This document shows, in pieces, positions 1 through 7,456 of a stretch of 21,092 nucleotides of DNA. Position 1 is the first letter of the stretch. The number at the start of each line of letters is the position of its first letter. The DNA is taken from the NCBI GenBank assembly GCA_023248915.1, contig JAHFDQ010000016.1, forward strand, positions 5,282-26,373, read 5' to 3'. A model generated the notes under the pieces. The model was not told the origin of the DNA. It searched no databases and worked only from the letters and a program-made list of their open reading frames with translations. A program made the translations under genes and the position numbers. Origin of the DNA: Archangiaceae bacterium (GTDB taxonomy: Bacteria; Myxococcota; Myxococcia; Myxococcales; Myxococcaceae).

Positions 1-267
1 GAGGTGCTCGACGCCGCCAACCGATTGCTCAAGCGCGGCGTTTTCACTCGCCAGCGCTACGGCCAGGCCATCAACCGCGCATGCGACGTGGCCGGCATCG
101 CCCGATTCTCACCTGGTCGTTTCCGGCACACAGTCGCAACGGTGGCTATCAACGCGGGCGCTGACCCGGCGGCCGTGGCAGCCTTTCTCAATCACAAGTC
201 GCCGCGGACCACCCGCCGCTTCTATGCGACGCACGCCGCACCCAAGCGCGTACCCACGCTCCTGTAG
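1..267 (+). CDS. Tyrosine recombinase/integrase, C-terminal fragment (cut by window edge)
   Basis: The reading frame is open from base 1, so the gene begins to the left of the window and only about the last 88 residues are seen. They match the end of the catalytic domain of phage/XerC-type tyrosine recombinases, which cut and rejoin DNA at attachment sites through a 3'-phosphotyrosine. Visible motifs are RFRHTVAT (the box II Arg with following His), FLNHKSPRTT (the H/K box) and the Tyr in RRFY. The canonical HxxR first His is replaced, since the text reads GRFR. The gene ends 112 bases before the 3' end of tRNA-Phe, consistent with an element integrated at that tRNA. The frame and motifs are seen; the identity of the element is inferred. 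A chromosomal Xer-like recombinase cannot be excluded from the fragment. Confidence 0.8.
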   Translation, partial: EVLDAANRLLKRGVFTRQRYGQAINRACDVAGIARFSPGRFRHTVATVAINAGADPAAVAAFLNHKSPRTTRRFYATHAAPKRVPTLL

Positions 268-379
268 ATGCGGAACCGGGCCCAAAGTGGGGGAGGAGTG
301 GGGGCAGGCTCCTTCGGCGGCCTTCACCGGCCCCGCGCCGCCCCCTCCGAACCCTGCGTCTCAACTGAAGAAACTGAAG

Positions 380-452
<73 letters not shown>

Positions 453-504
453 GTAAGGGGCAACGCGAAGCGGCCGGTGACTTACGGGGGCTCAGGCTCG
501 CTCG

Positions 505-1281
505 TCAAGTCGGTTTTCGGCTTCCATCTTCCAGCCAGCTCGCGAGCAGCTTCCTCGTGCTGTCGTGCTCGGGCGCGGTCAGCACCTTGCCCGGCGGGCC
601 GCTCTCGATGACCTGGCCGTGGTCGAGCACGAAGACGTGCTCGGCCCCCTTGGCGAGCTGGAGGTCGTGCGTCACCACCACTTGGGTTACTCCGGTCGCG
701 TCCACCCGGTGCAACGTCTGCAACACCTCGGCCTTCAGCGACGGGTCGAGCGCGCTGGTCGGCTCGTCGTACAAGAGCACGCTTGGTTCCATTGCCAGCG
801 CGCGCGCCATCGCCACCCGCTGCTTCTGGCCTCCCGAGAGCTGCTCGGGGAAGGAACCCGCCTTGTCGGCCAGGCCGAGCTGCGCCAACAGCTCTCGCGC
901 CTTGTCCTCGGCCTTGGCGCGCGTAAGGCCCTTCACCTTCACCGGCGCGAGCGTGCAGTTCTCCAGCGCGGTCAGGTGCGGAAACAGCTCGAAGCTCTGG
1001 AACACCAACCCCAGCCGCTGGCGCACCGCGCGCAACTGGCGCTCGCGGACCGCCGGCGACACCTCTTCGGTCCCTTGCACCTTCGCTCCGTCGACCTCGA
1101 CCGTTCCTCGCTCGAACGGTTCCAATCCCATCACGCACCGAAGCAGCGTGGACTTCCCCGCGCCGCTGCGCCCGAGCAGCGCCACCAGCGTCCCGGCGGG
1201 AAGGTCGAAGGACAATTCCTTCAGCGTCGCTTCGGCCGCTCCCGGGTAGCGCCGCACCAGCATGTCTACCTTCAGCGTCAC
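505..1281 (-). CDS. Polar amino acid ABC transporter, ATP-binding protein (GlnQ/HisP type)
   Basis: A cytoplasmic ATPase of 258 residues that would power amino acid import by the neighbouring permease. It carries the full set of ABC motifs: Walker A GRSGAGKST (about 37-45), Q-loop Gln near 95, signature LSGGQ (148-152), Walker B VLLYDE followed by PTSALDP (168-180), and the switch His in VVTHD (about 205). The length is close to the 240-260 residues usual for the family. The chosen start is a GTG whose GTGA overlaps the stop codon of the upstream permease gene, a classic translational-coupling arrangement; an ATG six codons further in is the alternative. The family and the importer role are well supported. 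The actual amino acid carried cannot be read from the sequence. Confidence 0.93.
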   Translation of the reverse strand: MTLKVDMLVRRYPGAAEATLKELSFDLPAGTLVALLGRSGAGKSTLLRCVMGLEPFERGTVEVDGAKVQGTEEVSPAVRERQLRAVRQRLGLVFQSFELFPHLTALENCTLAPVKVKGLTRAKAEDKARELLAQLGLADKAGSFPEQLSGGQKQRVAMARALAMEPSVLLYDEPTSALDPSLKAEVLQTLHRVDATGVTQVVVTHDLQLAKGAEHVFVLDHGQVIESGPPGKVLTAPEHDSTRKLLASWLEDGSRKPT

Positions 1282-2816
1282 TGGGCCACCTTGCGCAGGT
1301 GCCGCCCGAAGTGCGCCTCGGCCCGCTTCGACAACTGCGCGAACGGCAGGCCGATGACCAGGTACCAGATAGCCACCAGCAGCCCCAGCCCCAGGTGGTC
1401 GCGCATCGAGCTGGCCAAGTTCACGTACGTCTTGGTCAGCTCGGTGAGCGTCACCAGCGACACCAGCGAGCTGTCCTTCAACAGGGCGATGAAGTCGTTG
1501 GTCATCGGCGGAATGCTGATTCGCACCGCCTGGGGCCCGACGACGTGGCGCAGCGTCAACCAGCGCGAGAGCCCCAGCACCTTCGCGGCCTCGGTCTGTC
1601 CGGCCGGAACGCTCTCGAGTCCGGCGCGGTAGTTCTCGGCCTCGGCCGCCGCGTAGTTCAGCCCGAGGGCGATGCAGCCGGCCGCGAACGGGTCGAGCCG
1701 AAGCCCCAGCTCGGGCAGCCCGAAGTACACCATGGTGAGCTGGATGAGCAGCGGCGTGCCTCGGAAGAACTCGACGTACGCGGTGCAGGTCCAGCGCAAT
1801 GGCATGGGCCCGTACCGCCGGCCCACCGCCAGGCCCAGCCCGAGCGCGACCGCCAGCGCCATCGAGACCAGCGACAGCGCCAGCGTCAGGCCGGCGCCGG
1901 CCAGGAACAGGGACAGGGTCTGCGGGTAGCGGGTTCGCACCCGTTCCCAGAACGGCGGCAGCTTCCCCACCGCCGCGCGCCAGCGTTCGTACTCCTCGCT
2001 GACTCCCGCTGGCGCCGCGCCCACCAGGGCCGCGGTCTCGGCGTTGGAGATGCCCCAGCTCCCGTAGATTCGCGCGAGCGTCCCGTCCCGCGCCAGCGAC
2101 TCGAGCGCGGCGTTCAGCTCGGCCAGGAGCGCCTCGTCCCCCACTGCCACCGCCAGCGCGTAGCTCACCTCGCCGAACGACCCGTCTACCTCTTCGAGCT
2201 CGGGCTCGACATCGCCGTAGTACCGGGCGACGGGGCCGTCGAGGAGCACCGCGTCAGTCCGCCCGAGGCGCAGGTCTTCGTAGATTTCGTTCTGCCCGCC
2301 GTCGTAGCTGCGCACCTCGGCGCCGGCCCGGGCGAGAATTCGCTCGGCGAGCGAGCCCGGCAGCGTGCCCACCTTGCGCCCCGCCAGCGCTGCCAGCGTC
2401 CGGGGCGCGTGGGCGTCGCCGCGGCGGACGGTGAGCTTCTCTTCCGCGACGAAGTACGGGCGAGTGAGCAGGCACACCCGCCGCTTCTCTTCGGCCACCT
2501 CGATGCCGTTCAGCGCGACGTCGAAGTCTCCGCGCGCGAGCAGCTCGAGCAGCTTGTCCCACTGGCCGTGCACCGGCCGCGCCTTGACGCCCAGCCGCTT
2601 GGCCAGCTCGACCGAGAGGTCCACCTCGAAGCCGACGAGGTGATTCGGGTCCATCGGGTCCTGGAAGACGTAGGGCGCGCCGCCCTGGGCGTCGGCGCCC
2701 CAGCGCAGCTCGCCCGTCCGCCGGACGGAGGCCAACCCGTCGCGTGCCGGCCCATCGGCCGCGGCAGCCGTCGAGAGCATGAGGGTGAACGCCGCCAGTC
2801 GCCGCACCGGCCGCAT
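1278..2816 (-). CDS. Amino acid ABC transporter fusion: solute-binding domain plus permease (GlnH-GlnP type)
   Basis: One 512-residue chain joins the periplasmic receptor and the membrane channel of a polar amino acid importer. An N-terminal signal sequence (MRPVRRLAAFTLMLSTAAA) leads into a family 3 solute-binding domain (about 30-255; GELRWG, VGFEVDLSVELAKRLGV, FDVALNGIEV). A HisM/GlnP-type permease with about five membrane segments follows (about 300-505). The EAA loop that docks on the ATPase is seen in EAAKVLGLSRWLTLRHVVGP (about 410-430). ATG at 2816 was chosen because the signal peptide starts there; a TTG nine codons upstream is possible but has no ribosome binding site. It overlaps the ATPase gene by four bases. 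Fused SBP-permeases are known in this family, so the design is unusual but not new. Confidence 0.9.
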   Translation of the reverse strand: MRPVRRLAAFTLMLSTAAAADGPARDGLASVRRTGELRWGADAQGGAPYVFQDPMDPNHLVGFEVDLSVELAKRLGVKARPVHGQWDKLLELLARGDFDVALNGIEVAEEKRRVCLLTRPYFVAEEKLTVRRGDAHAPRTLAALAGRKVGTLPGSLAERILARAGAEVRSYDGGQNEIYEDLRLGRTDAVLLDGPVARYYGDVEPELEEVDGSFGEVSYALAVAVGDEALLAELNAALESLARDGTLARIYGSWGISNAETAALVGAAPAGVSEEYERWRAAVGKLPPFWERVRTRYPQTLSLFLAGAGLTLALSLVSMALAVALGLGLAVGRRYGPMPLRWTCTAYVEFFRGTPLLIQLTMVYFGLPELGLRLDPFAAGCIALGLNYAAAEAENYRAGLESVPAGQTEAAKVLGLSRWLTLRHVVGPQAVRISIPPMTNDFIALLKDSSLVSLVTLTELTKTYVNLASSMRDHLGLGLLVAIWYLVIGLPFAQLSKRAEAHFGRHLRKVAQ

Positions 2817-3297
2817 CCTGCGGAGGAGCGCCCTCCCGCGCAAGAACGCCCGACGTCGGGCAGACGGTGTTCCGAACGGGCGGTGCGCCAGACCCGGGCC
2901 GACGCCCCCACTGCGGGGAGGCGACGAACCATCGGTAACCTCGGCGATTGAGTGCGGGCGCCCGCCCTGCCGCCTCTTCGAAAAAGGCCCTGTTCATAGT
3001 CGAGAAAGTTCTCGGGAATTCGGCGGCGTCGGCCAAACATCCGACCTGATTCCAGAGAGTTGCCGGCTCACGCCGGACGGATTGTCGAGGAAACTCTCGG
3101 CCAAACAAGGGCACCTTTTTCAAGCGACCCGATGGGGAGCCTCGTTCGCCCGTCGACAGCGTGCTCCATGCCTGCCGACGGCAAGGCGTTGCTCGGAGCC
3201 GCGAGAGCCGTAGGACCGACACGCCGCCCACTGGGGGAGGCAAGGCCGCGGGAGTCGGTTCAGAGCCAGTTGAAGGAAAGCAGAGCGGCCCGGTCCT
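2817..3297. other. Non-coding gap of about 480 bases upstream of the ABC importer
   Basis: No convincing gene is seen here. Minus-strand frames, including one beginning ATG at 2996, have no recognisable domain or ribosome binding site and run out of frame into the ABC gene. The stretch is locally less GC-rich around 2990-3120. It contains several symmetric elements: perfect palindromes at 2848-2861 and 2954-2965, an inverted repeat at 3001-3014, and an 11-base direct repeat (TCGGCCAAACA) at 3029-3039 and 3097-3107. It probably holds the promoter and control sites of the importer, but no clear -35/-10 pair was found. Confidence 0.5.
2848..2861. promoter_or_regulatory. 14-base perfect palindrome, possible operator
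   Basis: GCCCGAC followed directly by GTCGGGC forms a perfect dyad 31 bases upstream of the importer ATG at 2816. Dimeric repressors often bind such sites near a start of transcription, but in GC-rich DNA short palindromes also arise by chance. The symmetry is seen; an operator role is inferred only from position. Confidence 0.3.
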
Positions 3298-4985
3298 TCA
3301 GGGCCGGAAAACGACGCGCCCGCCGACCACCGTCATCAGGACCTTCGCCGAGAGCAACTCCGTCGGTGGGACCTCGACCGGGTCCACGGACAGCACGGTG
3401 AAGTCGGCGTCCATGCCGGGCTTCAGCGTTCCCAGCTCACTCTCCTCGAACGCCGCGAAGGCAGCCCCAGTCGTGAATCCACGCAGCGCGTCTTCTCCTG
3501 AGAGCTTCTCCCCCGCCCGCCAGCCTCCCTCGGGCTTGCCCGAGACGTCCTGCCGGGTGCGCGCGGCGTACAGGCCGAGCAGCGGGCTCACGTCTTCGAC
3601 CGGAAAATCGCTCCCGAAGGCCAGCGGCGCGCCGGCGTCGAGCAAGCTCTTCCACGCGTAGGCCCCCGCCAAACGTCCAGGTCCGAGCCGCTCGACCGCC
3701 CAGGGCATGTCGGAGGTGGCATGAGTCGGCTGCATGCTCGCGATGAGGTGTCCCTGGGCGAATCGCCCGAAGTCCTCTACGTGGAGCACCTGCGCGTGCT
3801 CGACCCGGTTCCGGCTGCCGGGATGGGCCGCCTCGAGCCGGGCCAGGGCGTCGAGGGTGATTCGATTGGCTCGGTCGCCGATTGCGTGCACGGCGACCTG
3901 AAACCCGGCGTCGGCGAAGGCGCGGGCGCGGGCCTCGAGCTCTTCCGGCGCGAGCAAGAGCAGCCCCGACTGCGTTGGGTCGTCGCTGTAAGGGGCATCG
4001 AGCGCCGCCCCGCGTGAACCGAGGGCCCCATCGGCGAGGAACTTCACCGCGCGAAGGGTGAGGAACCTGCCCCGGAAGCGGCCGCGGTCGAGGAACACCT
4101 GCGCGTCGGGCCCCTGTCCGTCGGCCATCGCGTAGACGCGCAAGGGGAGCGCCCCGACGACGTCCCACTGTTGCAGCAGCGTAAACGTGGCCAGGTCCAT
4201 GCCCGCGTCGTGCACCGAGGTCAGACCCGCGGCCGCGCAGTGTTCGAGCGCCCGTTTCAGCCGTTGGGCCAGCTGTTCGTAGGTGAGGAGAGGCAGCTTC
4301 CGCTCGACCAGGTCGATGGCGTTGTCCACGAGCACGCCGGTCGGTTCGCCCACGGCGTCCCGGATGATGCGGCCGCCCGCGGGGTCCTCGTCGCGCGGGT
4401 GACGCCGGCGCGCTTCAACGCCGCGCCGTTCACCCACGCCGCGTGGCCGTCGATGCGGGTGAAGAAGGTCGGCGTGTCAGGGAAGAGGGCGTCGAGCCGT
4501 TCGCGGTCGGGAAAGCCCCGCTGCCCCTCGGGCCAATCGTTCTGGTCCCAGCCCCGGCCCACCAGCCAGTCGCCTTGGCGGCTCGCCGGGGGGGCAGCAC
4601 TCGCCCGGGCGAGCACCTCGTCCAGCGAGCGGGTGCCGACGAAGCTCGCCACGGTGAGGCTGCGCCCGAGCGAGGCCAAGTGCCCATGAGCGTCGGCCAG
4701 GCCCGGAACGGCCACACCGTCCAGCTCGACCACTTCCGCGTCCGCGCCCGCGGCGGCGACCGCTTCGTCGCGGGTGCCGACGGCCACCACCTTCCCGCCG
4801 CGCACCGCCACCGCTTGAGCGAGCGGCCGTGCCGCGTCGAGGGTGCGCACCCGCTTCACCAGGTAGACCGCCGCCTTCGTCGTCATCGGTTCCTCGGACA
4901 CGCGCTTGGGGCAGCCCAACACACCCCACGCCGCGAGGGCGAGCGCGGCACCTCGAAGCACCGAAGCCGGCAACGCGCAGCTCAC
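3298..4985 (-). pseudogene. Lipoprotein amidohydrolase (YtcJ / Amidohydro_3 type), frameshifted
   Basis: Metal-dependent hydrolase of the YtcJ-like amidohydrolase family, split over two frames. The first part (4985 to about 4395) has a lipoprotein-type signal ending in GVLGC (Cys near 25), the metal-binding DAHGHL (His 100 and 102) and DGHAAWVNGAAL. The second part (about 4397 to 3298) carries VHAIGDRAN, NRVEHAQVL and GSDFPVEDVSPLLGLYAARTR, all typical of this family. The join falls in a CGCGCG run at 4392-4397. Removing two bases there restores one frame of 561 residues, the normal family length, and gives GVTRDEDPAGGRI across the join. The GTG start overlaps the TGA stop of the preceding small gene by four bases. 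Substrates in this family are poorly known. It may be a real pseudogene or a sequencing indel. Confidence 0.85.
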
Positions 4986-5185
4986 AGAACGAAGGGCTCG
5001 CCGCGAGGCCCACGGCGTTCACGAAGCCGGCTCTGAGAAACGGTGAGCTCACCGAGAAACCTCAGATACTCGTCGGGGCTCATGACCACGGGCCGCCTGG
5101 CGCGACGGAGGCCCGCCTGGGCTTCCGGGTTCGTCAGCGAGTCGACGTCAAGGTCGAGCGCGGGCGATGGCCTGTTTGATTTCAT
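4982..5185 (-). CDS. Small protein partnered with the nucleotidyltransferase, unknown function
   Basis: 67 residues starting at ATG 5185, preceded by GAGAGG at good ribosome-binding distance inside the end of the upstream gene. An upstream TTG at 5197 would add four residues. It is charged, with a PVVMSPDEYLRFLGEL stretch that resembles the end of Phd/YefM-type antitoxin N-domains (an xxxSxEEYxxL pattern), then a basic tail. No full domain is recognised. It overlaps the nucleotidyltransferase gene by 38 bases, and its stop overlaps the amidohydrolase start by four, so the three genes are probably translated as one unit. An antitoxin or substrate-adaptor role for the transferase is a guess from size and position. 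Confidence 0.65.
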   Translation of the reverse strand: MKSNRPSPALDLDVDSLTNPEAQAGLRRARRPVVMSPDEYLRFLGELTVSQSRLRERRGPRGEPFVL

Positions 5186-5693
5186 GAAACCTCTCAATCA
5201 ACCCGTGTCGCTCTAACTGCGCGCGAATGGCGCCCTCGTCGACGTTCTCGAGCCCCAACAGAAACTGAATGTCCGCCATTTCTTGAAGTGTGCGCGCGGG
5301 GTCGTTCTTCATCGCGGGGACCTTCATCGCCGCCAAGTGTTCCGACCGGGGCACCCAGGCATCCAGTCCCGGGAAGAGCTGAACCTGGCGCGCTTCCGCG
5401 AACAGCGTGTCGGCGGTGGAACCGTCGACATAGATGAGGTCGAGCCGGCCGAGCGAAGGCAGGGCGTGAAGATGGTTGGAGTAACCGTCCGAGACGTTCA
5501 GCCGTTCGTAGCCAAGTGAGTCGAGTAGCCCGAGGAGGGCGGGCTGGGCTTTGCGCTCGACGACGAGGTCCAGGTCAGCCGTGGCGCGCGTCAAACCGTA
5601 CGCATGGAGCCCCAGCGCGCCGACGACTCCGACGCGGAATCCCCGACCCTCGAGGAAGCTGGCGACCTGACTGAGGACCTTCTCGAACTGCAA
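5148..5693 (-). CDS. Minimal nucleotidyltransferase of the MNT/AbiEii-like superfamily
   Basis: About 181 residues from TTG 5693. The N-terminal part shows the nucleotidyltransferase core: VVGALGLHAYG (about 23-33; the usual GG/GS is GA here) followed by TADLDLVVE with the metal-binding Asp pair DLD (about 40 and 42), and a later beta strand RLDLIYVDG. Such proteins transfer a nucleotide to a protein or RNA, and many act as toxins or antitoxins. No ATG exists in frame. TTG codons at 5756, 5747 and 5729 lie within or upstream of a good promoter match, so TTG 5693, preceded by GGGGTG, is preferred; the longest frame would give 202 residues. The overlapping small downstream gene suggests a two-protein cassette. 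The fold is likely; the role is unknown. Confidence 0.75.
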   Translation of the reverse strand: MQFEKVLSQVASFLEGRGFRVGVVGALGLHAYGLTRATADLDLVVERKAQPALLGLLDSLGYERLNVSDGYSNHLHALPSLGRLDLIYVDGSTADTLFAEARQVQLFPGLDAWVPRSEHLAAMKVPAMKNDPARTLQEMADIQFLLGLENVDEGAIRAQLERHGLIERFHEIKQAIARARP

Positions 5694-5727
5694 GCGAACA
5701 CCCCGCGGCGAGCGTGAAACCCGAGGC

Positions 5728-5756
5728 AAGGTACGAGCCCGGGACAAGGGGGTCAA
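5728..5756 (-). promoter_or_regulatory. Possible sigma-70 promoter of the nucleotidyltransferase operon
   Basis: On the minus strand TTGACC (5751-5756) is followed after exactly 17 bases by TACCTT (5728-5733). The -35 match is strong and the -10 match modest. A transcript would begin near 5721, leaving a leader of about 27 bases before TTG 5693. This is a pattern match only. Confidence 0.45.
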
Positions 5757-5814
5757 TCGAGCCGGGCCGGCAGATTCATTGCGCCCGACCTTGGCTGAAC
5801 CTATGTTCAGTCAC

Positions 5815-6600
5815 ATGCTTCCCCGGCCGATCCGCAACCCGCCCAATCCCTGGGCCTCGACCTGCCGCCAATGGCGAAGGTCGAGCTCTTCGACGACTCG
5901 TCCCGTTCCATCGTCAACCGCAACGACAGCCCCGACGTGCCGTTCGACTTCAGCGTCAACCCCTACCGTGGCTGCAATCACGGTTGCGCCTACTGCTTCG
6001 CCCGCCGCTACCACGAGCTGCTCGGCTTCGGCGCCGGCACCGACTTCGACACCAAGCTGGTGGTCAAGCGACGCGCGGCCGAGCTGTTGCGCGCGCACTT
6101 CGAGCGGCCGGGCTGGGAAGGCGCGCCGCTGATGTTCTCGGCCGCCACCGACTGCTACCAGCCGAAGGCGGCTGCGGGCGCTGGCCCGGCTGTCGGCGGC
6201 CGGAATCCCGACCAGCCTGATTGTGGCGCCGTTCATTCCGGGAATCAGCGAGGTCGGCCTGGGCGAGTTGTTGGAGGAAGCGCGGGCGGCGGGAGCAAAG
6301 AGCGCGAGCTACGGGATGCTGCGCCTACCCGGCCCGGTGAAGGAAGTCTTCGAGCAGCGCCTGCGAGAAGCGTTGCCCGACCGCGCGGACAAGGTGCTGA
6401 ACCGGCTGCGCGAGACCTCCGTTCAGCCCGGGCGGAGCTCTCCGTCTACCCGAGGCCGCGGAACGGGCCCCTACGCCGAAGCGCTGGCGGCGACCTTCGA
6501 CGGCATAGTCCGGCGGCTGGGCTTTCCCGGCTCGCCGCCAACCCGGCTGGGGACATTCCGGCGCCCGGACCGTCCGCGACCGCAGCTCGAGCTTTTCTGA
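5815..6600 (+). pseudogene. Radical SAM protein (PA0069 / SplB-related family), decayed by deletions
   Basis: Remains of an iron-sulfur radical SAM enzyme. The start (MLPRPIRNPPNPWAS) is in one frame up to about 5870. The next frame gives RNDSPDVPFDFSVNPYRGC and the cluster motif CNHGCAYC (CxxxCxxC), then FGAGTDFDTKLVVK and ATDCYQPK to about 6168. A third frame gives RLRALARLSAAGIPTSLIVA, PFIPGISE and a C-terminal end with RGRGTGPYAEAL and LELF. In intact relatives about 85 residues of the TIM-barrel lie between the YQP motif and the AGIP segment; here they are missing and the frame changes. A further shortfall of about 13 bases is likely near 6430-6455. Three lesions make a working enzyme very unlikely. 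The family's biochemical role is not established. TATGTT at 5802-5807 fits a leaderless start at ATG 5815. Confidence 0.82.
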
Positions 6601-6611
6601 GCCGCCGCCGC

Positions 6612-7112
6612 CTACGCCACCTTCAGGAACTTCGACCCCAGCCCGCCGCACACCGGGCACTTGTCGGGGGCCTTGCCGAACTCGATATCGCCGCAGAACG
6701 GGCACAAATACACGTCCATCTGCGACAGGTCGGCGCCCGACTTCAGCGCGTCCAGCGCCTGCTGGAAGAGCCCCGCGTGCACCTTCTCGGCCTTGTTGGC
6801 GAAGCCAAACATCACCTTCGACTTGTGCTTTTCCTTCTCGGCCTGGGCCAGCATCGGCGGGTACATCTCGGTGTACTCGTAGGTCTCTCCCATCACCGCC
6901 GATTCCAGGTTCTCGACCGTCGACCCGATGCCGCCCATGTTGTTCAGGTGACCGTGGGCGTGAATCGTCTCGGCGTCGGCGGCGGCGCGGAACAGCCTGG
7001 CGATTTGGGCGTAGCCTTCCTGCTCGGCCTTCTTGGCGAAGGCGAGGTACTTGCGGTTGGCCTGGCTCTCGCCGGCGAAGGCGGTGGCGAGGTTTTCCAT
7101 CGTGGTGGGCAT
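6612..7112 (-). CDS. Rubrerythrin
   Basis: A 166-residue cytoplasmic non-haem iron protein that reduces hydrogen peroxide and protects against oxidative stress. The ferritin-like four-helix part has the expected iron ligands: Glu 14 in AGESQANRKYL, the E-x-x-H in ETIH (48-51), the Glu cluster in GETYEYTEMYPP (76-82) and NKAEKVH (about 109-112). The C-terminal rubredoxin-like zinc-ribbon has CPFC and CPVC (137/140 and 152/155). Length and order are normal for a short rubrerythrin. ATG 7112 is chosen because CGGAG sits 8 bases upstream; a longer frame would add 19 unlikely residues. It follows the YkvA-like gene on the same strand after 75 bases that contain a small hairpin. Confidence 0.95.
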   Translation of the reverse strand: MPTTMENLATAFAGESQANRKYLAFAKKAEQEGYAQIARLFRAAADAETIHAHGHLNNMGGIGSTVENLESAVMGETYEYTEMYPPMLAQAEKEKHKSKVMFGFANKAEKVHAGLFQQALDALKSGADLSQMDVYLCPFCGDIEFGKAPDKCPVCGGLGSKFLKVA

Positions 7113-7128
7113 GGGGGCTCCGATTGAA

Positions 7129-7151
7129 GGGTGCCCCCCTGCAAAGCACCC
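7129..7151 (-). promoter_or_regulatory. Small hairpin in the leader of the rubrerythrin gene
   Basis: GGGTGC and GCACCC (arms 7129-7134 and 7146-7151) can pair across an 11-base loop, ending 16 bases before the rubrerythrin ATG. A 12-base perfect palindrome (CGGGCGCGCCCG, 7152-7163) touches it. No T-run follows, so this is not a clear terminator. It could set expression between the two genes, but the role is a guess. Confidence 0.25.
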
Positions 7152-7187
7152 CGGGCGCGCCCGACGCAACCGTGAAGCACTGAACGG

Positions 7188-7400
7188 TCAATTGGCCGAC
7201 CGTCGAATCTCGCGCAGCATGAACCAGGCGACGGCTGACATCACCCCCACGTCGTCCAGCCAGCCGACGACGGGGATGACGTCGGGGATGATGTCGGCGG
7301 GCATGGCTACGTAGGCCAGCGCCGCCAAACCCGCCAGCTTCCGCACGGACGCCAACGCCTTCGAGCCCATGGCCGCCCTACGGCCAAACGCCTGCTCCAT
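7188..7400 (-). CDS. YkvA/DUF1232 family small membrane protein
   Basis: 70 residues starting at ATG 7400, with CGAGG as ribosome binding site five bases upstream. The hallmark of DUF1232 is plain: ALAYVAMPADIIPDVIPVVG followed by WLDDVGV, a hydrophobic hairpin with the conserved P-x-D-x-I-P-D-x-I-P pattern (residues about 27-52). Members are short inner-membrane-associated proteins of unknown function. It lies upstream of rubrerythrin on the same strand and diverges from the PPK2 gene; only 56 bases separate their start codons, so their promoters must share this space. Confidence 0.85.
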   Translation of the reverse strand: MEQAFGRRAAMGSKALASVRKLAGLAALAYVAMPADIIPDVIPVVGWLDDVGVMSAVAWFMLREIRRSAN

Positions 7401-7456
7401 TGCCTCGAACGAAAAACCCCTCGAACTCCGCCCCCTTCGCGGCGGAGAATCGGCCC

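Noticed and set aside
268..379. Attachment-site repeat of the tRNA 3' end between integrase and tRNA
   Set aside because: No copy of the tRNA acceptor or T-arm sequence is seen in these bases; any second att copy must lie outside the window.
1299..2951. A plus-strand open frame of 550 codons
   Set aside because: It is antisense to the clear SBP-permease gene; the Arg/Gln/His-rich text has no domain.
2510..2996. Possible small minus-strand gene starting ATG 2996 (MNRAFFEEAAG)
   Set aside because: No ribosome binding site and no recognisable domain, and it runs out of phase into the well-supported importer gene.
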